In this document: piece after piece, positions 35,369 to 45,772 of the stretch | How positions within the stretch are numbered: the stretch's first letter is position 1 | Layout of the letters: each line of letters begins with the position of its first letter | NCBI GenBank assembly: GCA_020543525.1 | Contig: JAHYIO010000031.1 | Location: 1,550,001 to 1,614,000 of the forward strand | Length of the DNA: 64,000 nucleotides | Direction of reading: 5' to 3' | DNA from: Coriolopsis trogii | Lineage: Eukaryota > Basidiomycota > Agaricomycetes > Polyporales > Polyporaceae | Translations under genes and position numbers: made by a program | Notes under the pieces: model-generated | Databases searched by the model: none | Told to the model about the DNA's origin: nothing | What the model saw: the letters and a program-made list of their open reading frames with translations, nothing else

Positions 35369-38181
35369 ATGGCACCAGCACGCTCTTCCACCAACCGCGT
35401 CCGGCGCGACCAGGCCCAGCATGCTCCCCCAGCCCATAATGTATCTCCCTCCGCAGAAGAGGAGAACTCGCCCAGTGAATTGTTCTTGGATCCCTTGATG
35501 GGTAACCCTCTCGCGATCTACGTGGAGAAGGACGTCGAGAACAGGGATGAGATTGTAGAGCTCGTGGTGGTATGTCACTATTCATCTCGCGTATCCTACA
35601 ATGCGACGCGTTCTTTGGCGTAATACATCAAGCACACGCCGGTCGCTATCCATCTGCCACATGTGCGAGCGCGTCCATAACCCGATACCCTCTGCGTTCA
35701 CAGTCGCGCTTAGCTAACTCTTGCCATCCCCGGATTACAGAAACATGGTGGTGTTGTATCTCCGGGATACAGTGGGGTATCATACATCCTAGGTACGATT
35801 CTTCTTTGAACATGTCTTGCGCATATAGGGCTGAGAGCGGCCCAAGCCTCTCTTGCGACTTGTCACTGATAGACTACGTCCCTAGTCAACCCTCACAAGG
35901 AGTCCGGACAGAGCTTGTATCGTCAGTATGTTAACAAGAAAGGCAAGATTGTTCTCAATGCGCAATGGGTTATCCGATGCGTGGAAGCCGGGGCTTTGCA
36001 AACCTACCACAGCAATTTTGGTGGATGCAGAGTCACCGGCACTGAGAAGTGGGTCATCCCATTGGCACCTACTATGCAGTAACTCTCTATAACTCCCTTT
36101 GTGACTAGAGTTGTTCCGGTAATGCATCCTCCTCCCCCACCACAGCCAGAAGCTGGTCCCTCGATGCAGCACGTTCCCCAACAACCTCTACCGCATACAC
36201 AGGAGGAACTGGTGCACCAGGTTCCTCCTGATCAGTTCCAGCAGCAGCAGCCTTCTTCCGTACAGCATCATCCATCGCCGGGGTCGCATGGTCAGGCTAT
36301 GGCTCCTCCTCCGATGCCATTGGGACATCCCGGTCCCATCGTTGCACATTCTAGTTCGTTCCCTTACCCTATGTACACCGCCCCAATGGATGTTACCTCA
36401 CGCGACATGCAACCACCCACATCTGGTCCTCCTCAAACATGGCAAGCAGCAAATGGAATCGCGCCTTCACAGACCCATCTCGCTCCTCCTCCTCCTCCTC
36501 CTCCACCACCTCCTGCACCGGCTCCGCCAGCTGATCAGCACATGATGGACCGTCATCCAGCATATGGTGATGAACAGGCTGCTACATGGAGTGGCCCGTA
36601 CCATCATATGCCTCCACCAGGCATGCTACCCCAGCCTCCGCCCCCGCCTGCGGATTACTACAGGTACCGAGAGGAACCGCCGTCATCCTGGGGACCTCCC
36701 GAACATTATTACAATCAGCCTGTAGGGCAGAGCTTTTTCCTGACGATCCACTCCGCTAATCTGCATGGTCTTAGTATGAGCAACCATACCAAGAACCTCC
36801 CGACCAGTTCATGGCAGAGGCTGGACCTTCGAACGGCGATGCAGAACAACAACCTCCGCAAGAGCTACAGGACAAACCAAACAGAGGTCGGAAGCGCACG
36901 AAACTGCAGGTAAGTCTGCTGTTCCCGATACTATGCGGGCTTTGCATTTATGCTCTACTAGCCGCAACCCGCGCCTCCAGCGACCACTCTGGTAGCTAAT
37001 CGTCGCAACCCTCCCGCTCGTTCGCCGACTCCTCCGACGCGTGTCATCAAGAGCACGTACGGTGGGAATCTGTTCACTGCTGACGACATTGAGTATCTCA
37101 AGCGTTACATCGACTACTGTCAAGAGCAGGGTCTCGTTCTCAGGTGAGCTCCATATATCCCTTGTCCCGAGGTGATCGGTCCTAATGTGACTTTAGCTTG
37201 CGAGAGATATGCGAACGTATAGCCATAAAGGTATGCCTATATGTCCTAGATAGTGTTCCTTGGTGCTGATCATACTCTATAGGCACCGCATCATACGTAC
37301 GTTATCCGACCTTGCATGCCATCATCCGTGACATTGAGTGAGTATCTTTCTAGCTTTTACTCCTGGCGACGATATTGCAACAAGCATAAGATCCGTCTTG
37401 GTGGCTACGCCATGGACCTGGGTGAAGAGGGCGAGGACGCGCAGCCTATGCCTATGCCAGAGCCTGAAGCTGGCCCCAGCGAACCTCCACAAGATGCAGA
37501 CGGTCCTGGGATTCCTGTAGGATACGGACCAGGCGCGGTCACAGCTGCGTATCGAGCTGTCGCTGCAGACGCTACCCGTGCTAGGTCTCCGACACCCCCT
37601 CGAGCTTTGTACAGAAGTACGACCGGCAAAGGGGTTGCATTCACAGACGAGGACGTGATATTCCTTGTCCGCTTCTTAAATTATCGGACGAGGCAGCAGG
37701 ACGGCAAGCTGGACATGGTCGCCTTCTGGAAGGACGTGGCGGCGAAGGTACAGCTCTGCTCATTGTCTAGCGGACGTGCGCTGACACGATCGTACCACAG
37801 GCGCCTCATCATTCGCGCGCGTCCTGGATGAAGTTCTACAGGAGACACAAGCACGAACTGCATCATACACCAGCCGATGAGCCCTTGCCCGCCCCGCCAG
37901 AGAAGAAGATGCGATATAGTCGTCACGATGACATATTGCTCGCGAAGTACTTCTACCATAAGCCTGAGGGAACGTCGGACAAGATATTCCAGAAGTTTGC
38001 CCTGCTGGTGAGCTTGTCGTCCACTTGCCCTCTGCAATATATGAGCTGAGGACGTCTCTCGTAGCATTCACATCATCCATGGAAGGGCTGGCAAGAGCAT
38101 CATCGCATACACAAGGTGAAGATTGACCACCTCATACAGAGGCTGGCCAATGGTGAAAATATCGACGATGACGCGGAGTAA
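35369..38181 (+). CDS. RAP1: RAP1-like telomere protein: BRCT plus three Myb-like modules (703 aa)
   Basis: Eleven exons: 35369-35569, 35741-35792, 35886-36048, 36109-36721, 36775-36909, 36962-37143, 37197-37230, 37283-37296 (14 nt), 37354-37747, 37801-38007 and 38065-38181. Residues ~45-138 form a BRCT domain (VVKHGGVVSPG, AQWVIRCVEAGALQTY). A Pro/Gln-rich linker with a poly-Pro run follows. Three related Myb/Rap1-type helices modules start at ~424 (FTADDIEYLKRYI), ~561 (FTDEDVIFLVRFL) and ~634 (YSRHDDILLAKYF). Each ends with a His-His ... Trp ... basic helix signature (APHHTFYSWRRY, APHHSRASWMKFY, HSHHPWKGWQEHH). BRCT followed by Myb is the layout of Rap1 shelterin/telomere proteins. No clear RCT domain follows the third module. 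Nuclear, telomeric role inferred. Confidence 0.85.
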
Positions 38182-38484
38182 TGACGACTTCGTTCCGAGC
38201 GTACTTTTATTTCTAGTATCGCTAATCACCGTGTCAATGAGATGACAATTGGTCCGATGTGCGCGGTAGTGTATGTCATGGAACAATTCTTGTTGCCTCG
38301 CATGAAGCACCCGCGTTTGTGGACCGGATTTAGCTGATGCATTGCCTGGCTGTGCCTCACCGTATTTCAACTCCAACGGAGAAACCCGTACGCGTAGGAC
38401 GGGATCACGGCACCCCTAACATTCATAAAGCTCTCGATCCTCGATCTCCAAGAGTGCAACGTGTCCTAAGCATCTCACCACAGC
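38182..38484. other. Short intergenic region
   Basis: About 300 bp between the RAP1-like and EthD genes on the same strand. It must hold the 3' end of one transcript and the promoter of the next. Nothing else is seen. Confidence 0.55.
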
Positions 38485-38956
38485 ATGAGTGCGCAACACA
38501 ACCTCAGCACTGACCGCGTTCGTCTCGCTGTCATCCTGACGCCGAAGCCTGGCGTATCGGAAGAGGCGTTCCGCGAATACTGGCTGAACACCCACTCCGA
38601 GGTTTTCTGCTCCATCGCTATCGCGAAGCGAAACCTCCTCAAGTACGAACAGGTGAGTTAATCCACATTCATGATTGGAGATTCGAAGTGGCAAAGTAAC
38701 GTCCGTCTGACCTCCTGTACTGTAGTTCCACGTAGACTCCAAATTGACTGCGCCCTTGGCTGCGATGCTGCCCGATTACACGGCACCGCCGTATCGAGGC
38801 ATCGCAATCATGGAGGCGGAATCGATGGAGAAGTTCTACGAGATCTTTCAGGACGAGGAGTACCTGCGCGTTGTTGTACCAGACGAACATAAGTTCCTGG
38901 TCCGGAGCGCTGCCATTCCACTCGCGGGACCGATCGCGACGATATTCGGACAATAG
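38485..38956 (+). CDS. EthD-domain protein (132 aa)
   Basis: Exons 38485-38652 and 38726-38956 with a 73-nt intron. The sequence VRLAVILTPKPGVSEEAFREYWLNTHSEVF is the typical EthD start (ferredoxin-like dimeric alpha-beta barrel), and MEAESMEKFYEIFQDEEYLRVVVPDEHKFL is the matching second half. The length is normal for single-domain fungal EthD proteins. Members include pigment- and quinone-modifying cyclases and dehydratases as well as proteins of unknown role. No polyketide synthase or other biosynthetic gene lies nearby, so no pathway can be assigned. Confidence 0.9.
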
Positions 38957-39613
38957 CTCACCTGACGTTCAGGTAGGCCCTCGACGATAGTTAACTCCTA
39001 GGTTCTGCTGTCTGACATCATGGATGCTAGTGCACGTCTGGTCCGCGTTTACTCGCTCGCAGTCAGAGAGAATGACGAGGCTTTCTCGCACCTCTCATAC
39101 TTAGCGAATCGATGCTCGGTGTGTCCCATGACGATCTGCACCCAATGCGCTCTCCGAAGGTCTAGTAGCTGTAATTGACTAGTATCATTCCGTCGCATCT
39201 GTTCCTAATTGTAGCTCGGATCGTCACTATAAACAACATGACCCGCGTTAATCTGGGCACACTGTACAAACATGCCCTGTGAGATATAGAGCGCGCCTGG
39301 GTCGCTCTGGAAAGAACAATGGCTGGTCAAATGAAAGGTGACTGGTCTACAATGCAAAGCCCGAGGTGTAACGAGTTGGGTGTATGCTATCTCATTGGTA
39401 TTTGAGCTAGTCGAAAGCAGCATACGTGAATAGAGTCCAGTAAATTTACTATTGCCGCAGTTGCCATATTTGGCTTACAACATCGGCTGACTACACACAC
39501 ACACACAGCCACAGGCTTATCTCCTCTTCAGCGACCTACCACCGAGAGCAAGCTGCAACCCTCACCAACCAGCCAGATATCATCAGGCTTTGCGGAGACA
39601 AGATTCGATTGTA
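38957..39613. other. Intergenic with short CA repeat
   Basis: No gene. A CA dinucleotide run of about eight units sits at 39492-39508, roughly 105 bp upstream of the next start codon. Confidence 0.55.
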
Positions 39614-41095
39614 ATGACCAGCAGCTCGCTTGAGTACCTCTCGCAAGAGCAAGTTGACCAGGTAATTGTGACGTCATAGTTTCTGAGCGTGTCCCGTACG
39701 CAACTGACAATTGTGATGGGGATGTAGTTCCGAAAGGATGGGTAAGTTACAGGTATCTAGGTGTTATGACAAGGGCACTTACAGGGGGTACCACAGCTAT
39801 CTTCGGCTCCCCAGCTTCCTTGAACCCGACGAGGTCGAAGCCCTCCTCGTTCGCACTAGACAACTACTCGACAATTTCAGCCTAGAAGAGCATCCTCGAG
39901 TGAGCTGTGATAATAGTAGTCTTAAGGACCATCATTGACTGGGAATTGCTAATGTATCGCAGACCAAGTTCACGACTGGGGACGACAACCACGTTGGGGA
40001 CGAATACTTTCTTACATCCGGAGACAAGATTCGTTTTTTCCTCGAAGAGGATGCGGTAGATAAGGACGGGAAGCTCAATAGGGAAAAGCAGAAGGCAGTG
40101 AACAAGATAGGTCATGGTAAGGGGACTCGCATGAGCAACAGACAAATGTTCACATTGACAGTATTGTAGGTTTACACGAGCAAGATCCCGTGTTCCGACA
40201 GGTCACCCTAGGGAATCCGAAGATTAAGGCTGTGGTGCGTGACCTGCGATTCCACCACGACCCTGTGGGTCAGTCCGTATTGCTGGATGACGACGGGATG
40301 TGCGCTGATGATAGCTGTCATAGCGCTGCAATCCATGGTGATATGCAAGCAACCCCATATCGGCGGAGAAGGCGAGCAGTGGTAGAGATGATAGTGGGGT
40401 TGTTTGATACTGACTCAACACGAACGCGCCATCTAGTCCCTGAACACAATGACTCGTGAGTGCGATTATCGTCAAAGCGTATACCGTTGATACTTCTCAT
40501 ATATCGAACTCGCATACAGGACGTTCCTGGTGAGCCCCTGACACTTCAGTGCACTCGCGTTACGTGGATCAACAGCACACAATACAGTATACCAATCCTC
40601 CCTCCGCGCTCGGATTCTGGATACCGCTCGAGGAATGCACGCCAGAGAACGGCGCGCTCTCCTTCCTACCCGGCTCGCACTTGACCACCCCTATCACGAA
40701 ACGCTTCGTCCGACTGCCGACAGGCGGGACAGGATTTGAAGAGCTGATCCCCGCCGAGCAGGTGCCACCAAAGCAAGAAGGGAAGTACATCCTCGAGGCG
40801 TGTACGCCAGGTACGTGCCGGTGCTTCTCATCGATGGATTCACGAAGATGTTGAGTTTGTGGCTGACTATTGTGGGATACGTGCAGGCGATCTCGTGCTC
40901 ATCCATGGCAGCGTTTTGCACAAGTCGGAGCGCAACACGAGCGCGCAGACTCGCTACGCATACACCTTCCATATGATAGAGTCCCCACCGTACGCCGAGT
41001 ACGACGCAAAGAATTGGCTCCAACCGACGCCAGAAACACCGTTCCCGCACATCCTCGAGACTCCCAACCCGACGGTGGTACCAGTGGGGGCGTGA
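39614..41095 (+). CDS. Phytanoyl-CoA dioxygenase (PhyH) family oxygenase (311 aa)
   Basis: Ten exons: 39614-39661, 39728-39741 (14 nt), 39797-39899, 39963-40116, 40170-40268, 40315-40371, 40437-40455 (19 nt), 40520-40529 (10 nt), 40588-40810 and 40887-41095. The fold is that of Fe(II)/2-oxoglutarate oxygenases related to PHYHD1. Visible are DGYLRLPSFLEPDEVEALL, ALQSMVICKQPHIGGEVP, the metal-binding HxD as HND encoded by the 19-nt exon, then STFLYTNPPSALGFWIPLEECT, GALSFLPGSH and LVLIHGSVLHKSERN, with the second iron His and the 2-oxoglutarate Arg region. Intron 40372-40436 would be GC-AG. Ignoring the small exons destroys the active site, so automatic models are likely to be wrong here. The substrate is unknown. 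Confidence 0.88.
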
Positions 41096-41249
41096 ACAGT
41101 GACTGAGGCCGACACGGCCAAGAGGCATATCGTTGCAAAGTGTATGTTATCGTCTAAGCGTTTTGAAACAGTGAAATACAAGGGTTGTCGCATACATGCA
41201 CAACGTTGGGGGTGCTACTGTATCTCAGTTTGCACGAACTACAATTCTG

Positions 41250-43552
41250 TCATATCACATCGACCTTTGCGTATGTCGCGATCTTCTCTGGGGTGAGTGC
41301 CCCGAGCTCGTCGATGAAAGCGGGGAGGAACGTTCCGCTTCCTCTCACGTCGGCCCGCGCCGCAGCCAGTTCAGATGCCACAGTGACGGCGAGCACCCTA
41401 GGAACAGCACACAGAAGGAAATCATGAGCATGAGCACATCCACCATCGCACCGTCCCGTCCTCGCATGCCCATCTACGTGTACGTATATTCCAGTAGGGA
41501 AGCGGGCGACAGCGATACGGGCTCACGAGGACGAGCGATTCCGCGCAGATGGAAAGTCGCAGGGCTCACTCACCCTCCAACCGCGGCAACGAGCATATCG
41601 CCGCGGACGAGCTTCGCATCTTCGGGCGCGTCGGCAGCCCGTTTGTCAGATTCCGCCATGCTAGCCCCAGCGCAGAATGTAGCGACGGCAGTGCCGACCA
41701 TGCACCCTGAGCCGGTGATCTCCCCGAGGAGGGGGTGGCCATTGAAGAGTCGGACGACGGTCGTCCCGTCTGAGACGTAGTCTGTCACCCCTGTCAAGAC
41801 GACGATCGCGCCTGGGAGGATCAAAGACAGTATCAATCAGCGTCGTAGGCTGCGAGCAAAATTGAAGATACTGCGTACGTTCTTTCCTGGCGAGACTGCG
41901 GACGAACGATACCGGGTCTGCAAAGCCAGAACCGACACTATCGACACCTTTCGTCTGTACCTGAGGGTTTATCAATGGATGTATTTGTTAGTCATGCCGG
42001 TCAAGGGTGTAGTGAAATGCTGTGGCAAACCTCTGTCGAGTTTGCAAGCGCAGCCAGCTCCCCCGCGTTGCCCTTGATGACCGTCGCTTGCCAGGCGTTC
42101 ATGAGGGAGGCGGCCGACGTCTTGCGGTAGGCCGTCGCGCCGACGCCCACAGGATCAAATACGACAGGCTTGCGGTTGAGATTGTAGTTGAACCCTGCGC
42201 ATCTACCGTGAGCACCGAAAATAGCATTACTGCGATCGGATGGATGCGATACACCAAGGGGAAAAGAGGTGTATTTCTGTGGATGCAATTTACTTACCTG
42301 CAGCAAGCATGCCGTCCAAGTTTTGGATGGTGCCGAAGTTTACGAGCAGAGATCCAGCGACCGTGCTGAGATCGGCCATCTCCTCTGGTGCCGTAGCCAT
42401 TATGGGCGACGCGCCGAGCGCAATGGTAGCGTTGGCAGATTGCGTCGTTACGACGTTGTTCGTGATCTGGGCGATGCGTGCGTGAGGTGAGATTGTCGGA
42501 CGGATCAGCCACTAGACGAGAGAGGCATACCTGGTGTACGAGAGGGGAGTACTGCCGTACTGCAAGCAGTACCTCGCCAACGGTACGCTTCATCGAGTCG
42601 GCTGCGTAGGCAGGTGGGAATGTGGAGAAGAAGGTGATTGGGTTGGCTTTGAACGCCTGGATGATCGTGGCTATCCTCTTCGCGGCGTTGTAAGGGTCTC
42701 TGGAAGCTACTATATCGCTCACTACGGCGAGGCCGTCCAAAGTACGACCAGATGTGGCTACCGATCCGTGTAAGCAATGCAGGGCATTTGTTGACTTGAT
42801 GCCCGCTGGGGCAACTATTCAGACTGCGATTCCTGTTACCAATCGAGTTTGAAAGCGTACCGATTGACACAGTCCTGACATCAGAGCCTTCCAAGGCGTC
42901 CAGCAAAACCACCATACCCCTCACGCCGACGACAGGACTTGTGAGTTTTTTTGTCTGTGTAGACCATACGGGTCCCAACCCGACGTAGTCGACTTTGTCT
43001 TGGATGGCCTTCTTGACATGCTCAATAGTATTACAGGTCATGCCGATGATCGCATTGGGGGGCAACAGTCTACGTGCGATCGCCACGGGCATATCTGTCT
43101 GCCCGATATGCACACCATCTGCGCCGACTGCAAGTGCAATATCGATACGGTCGTTGATAAGGATGGGGACGTTGTATTTGCGGCAGATGTCTTTGGATGC
43201 TTGTGCGATCCGCAGGAACTGCACGACGACGTCGCAGAAGAAAGATGCATTGAGAATCCGGGCACGGGTCATATGAGCAACGCACCTCGCCTGTGTCTGC
43301 TTGTTTCTCCCGGACTTGAACCAGCGTTACGCCCCCCTGAATCGACTAGATGAGGAGGGTTAAGAAAAGCTCGCGACACGTGCTCCTATGCATGGGTTCG
43401 TACTTCTTCAAGCGATTCCAGATAATCCTGCTGCTTTGGTCAGCTTCGCCTGGAAATCAAGAAGCGCTGCACCTGACCTTTCCTTCCGGGAGCAAATCTC
43501 GACCAGTCACCAGATACAAGGAATAGTCTATGGATGGTTTGGGTGTTTTCAT
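41250..43552 (-). CDS. THI6: Bifunctional thiamine-phosphate synthase / hydroxyethylthiazole kinase (531 aa)
   Basis: Ten exons: 43552-43478, 43430-43404, 43345-43286, 43218-42861, 42805-42531, 42466-42298, 42194-42031, 41960-41879, 41811-41574 and 41397-41250. The N-terminal ThiE half (to about residue 240) has DYSLYLVTGRDLL, GGVTLVQVREK, DGVHIGQTD and VDYVGLGPVW. The C-terminal ThiM half has SPLVHQITNNVV, PVVFDPVGVGAT, VIKGNAGE and the catalytic TGSGCMVG. The enzyme phosphorylates hydroxyethylthiazole and joins it to HMP pyrophosphate to make thiamine phosphate; the fusion and length are standard for fungi. The acceptor at 42806 is chosen over one 9 nt earlier because it restores the usual SIxGI spacing. 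The last intron is long (176 nt). It converges with the PhyH gene (stops 154 bp apart). Confidence 0.94.
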
Positions 43553-44705
43553 CGTAGGAGTCGCGAGGTCCGGTCCGTTTTGCTGCTGGGGCGGTCTCGG
43601 AGGAATGAGAGTACGATACCAAGATTAGTGTCGCTGCTTGGGGCGGCAGTTAGATTTGGGGAGCACGTCATCCATTGCGTCCCTCGTAGTATTCCTCCTG
43701 GTTTGGGCAGTGCATCTGTTTATTCATTGCTAGCAGTGAAGGATGTGTATGCATATGAGAGTCATGTTCGTCGACGAAGAGTGACGGTACAGGTCGTAGC
43801 CGTACTCTCTCAAGCGACATGCATCAAATCCGAGACTCACGGACTACAGGGCGCCAAGCCATATGTCGAGACGCCAGTCTCTTACAATATTAAACGTCAT
43901 CACGCAAGGGGGTCGCGGAAAGTAAGCGCCCGACCGGGGGTCCATACATACCTCGAGGCCAGGACGTCAACCTGAAAATATTGACCACGTACCTGAGCGC
44001 TCATATATATAGCTAGACAGCTATATTTCAAGCATCCGAGTCATCGAGGATGACAATGTAGCATACAGAGCATGTAAGAGTTTTAAAATCTTGATCGTGA
44101 TGAGAATGACTCGGAGATACAGGAAGCGCCACAGGTTGCAACGGCATTGAACCCAGTACTTGCCCTTGTGTTCATCGCACCAAGGGTCTCATGTTTTGGT
44201 ATTCAAATATATTCGAATATGTAGCGCGACTAAGGGCGGCGAGAAGAGAGACAGCGAGCAAGAGAGAGAGGGGGCAAGACAAAAGAGAGGAAGGACGGAG
44301 TGCACAAGTGTGAAAGAGGGCATGCACACAAGAAAAATAGAGAGAGTAAAGAATGATGAGGACGGGAGAGTGTGCTATGGAGTGTGTGCTGCTAAGCACA
44401 AGAGAGGGATGGTGAGGGAGGAAACGAAAGCAAAGAAAGAATGATGTGATAGCGGAAAATCTCGCCTGGTACACTCACTATGCTCACCATCCTCGCTATC
44501 CTCGCTATCTCGCAGTCCTCACAGTCCTGCGCACCGTACTTGTCGTGTTTGTGCTCCTCGCAGGTTTGTGCTGTTCAAGTTACTCTCCTCGTGATCCTGG
44601 TCGTCCTGGTCGTCCTCACTGTCCTTGGCCGAGTGAAGTCTTGTGCATAGACGACTAATATCTTCCTTGCGAAAGAACATGGAGGGATCCGAGAGAGCGC
44701 AGGAA

Positions 44706-44757
44706 GAGGGAGGAGGATAGAGAGAGAGAACGAGGGAGGAGGATAGAGAGAGAGAAC
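44706..44757. repeat. 26-bp tandem duplication
   Basis: Two perfect adjacent copies (44706-44731 and 44732-44757) of a purine-rich unit beginning GAGGGAGGAGG and ending GAGAAC. It lies in a GA-rich tract and most likely arose by slippage. Confidence 0.9.
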
Positions 44758-44946
44758 GAGGTTTTGCCGGTCGGGCGTCTTTGCACCTACCGTATATAGA
44801 TAGGCGCCCGCTTACATACTTACATACCTTGACCGCTGAGGCCCTTATCGAAAAAAAACGACCCGCGTTATACTTCGACATCCCGCGACCCCCTTGTCAT
44901 CACGTTCTGTCTTGACTTGGCCACATAACATTTCAAGCCATACATA

Positions 44947-44980
44947 TACCGAGTCGATGACCGGGAGGATCGACTCGGTA
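44947..44980. repeat. Perfect 12-bp inverted repeat (hairpin)
   Basis: TACCGAGTCGAT at 44947-44958 is exactly inverted at 44969-44980, with a 10-base loop. It stands alone in non-coding sequence about 790 bp upstream of the secreted-protein gene. It could be a dyad protein-binding site or a structured RNA element; nothing in the context decides. Confidence 0.8.
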
Positions 44981-45772
44981 AGTTCTAGGACTAGCTGTAG
45001 GTCACATCTCTCCCCGCCATATCGCTCCTTGGGTTAAAAAGTGCACTTCTACAGCGAGCGGCCCACGTTGCGATGTGTTCCACAACATGAGCAGCATGTG
45101 GTAAGAATGCTGCCGTGTTGTCACGAGCCGTGGTTATCTGCTCTTGGGAACGGTTTCCCAAGCCAACAGGCTGGCTGGGCATGGACCGTGCATCTCGTGA
45201 TTGGCAAGTCCCCGGGCCATGATCTCTCTGTACCTGCGGTATTGAGATGTCTTGAGTTCACGTACTTCCATCTCCACTCATATCACCGGTTGACATGTTC
45301 GCAGTAGCGTGTACTGGCTCTAAGGTGACTCGAACCATGTTCGTTTGCAGGTTGTGTACCAACGCCTTGTTCCCGGAACATTCGGATGCAGTGCTCGTAC
45401 TGACTGTCACTAGGTGACGCCTCGGGCAAACAGGGCTCAGTATACACTGAGAAGCACGAGAATGTGGGCGCATGGCATCGCCGTCCTCTGCAGCGCGGTC
45501 AAGCGACTGGACGGCAAGCAAGTACGACGCAGGTTCTCGATGCTAATACTTCTCGAAAACCATGCACATGCCCCGGCACTGCATAGGTTCGTTGTATAAG
45601 ATATGGCCTGCCCATCCCTCAAAGGTCGGTCAGCTCTTCTTCGCTGAACCTCCCCTTCCTCCATCGTAGCGATCTGCGATCGTTCGGGCCTTTGGATTTT
45701 CTTCAGTGACCTATCGTCCTCCAACCGACCTCTTCCTCTACCCTTTGCTCTTAATACCGTGTCGACGGAAAC

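Larger units (their letters stand above)
43553..45772. other. Intergenic with simple repeats
   Basis: About 2.2 kb, divergently flanked by THI6 (-) and the secreted-protein gene (+). No gene is supported. From 44235 to 44440 the plus strand is purine-rich (GAGA, AAAG). A 26-bp tandem duplication and a 12-bp perfect hairpin are listed separately. Confidence 0.5.

Noticed and set aside
40170..40459. Continuous open frame through the middle of the PhyH gene (DDDGMCADDSCHS...)
   Set aside because: It is frame read through an intron; splicing instead restores QSMVICKQPHIGGE and the HxD motif.
44160..44444. 94-codon plus-strand frame rich in Arg, Lys and Glu
   Set aside because: It is purine-rich simple sequence, with no family resemblance, splice context or matching neighbour.
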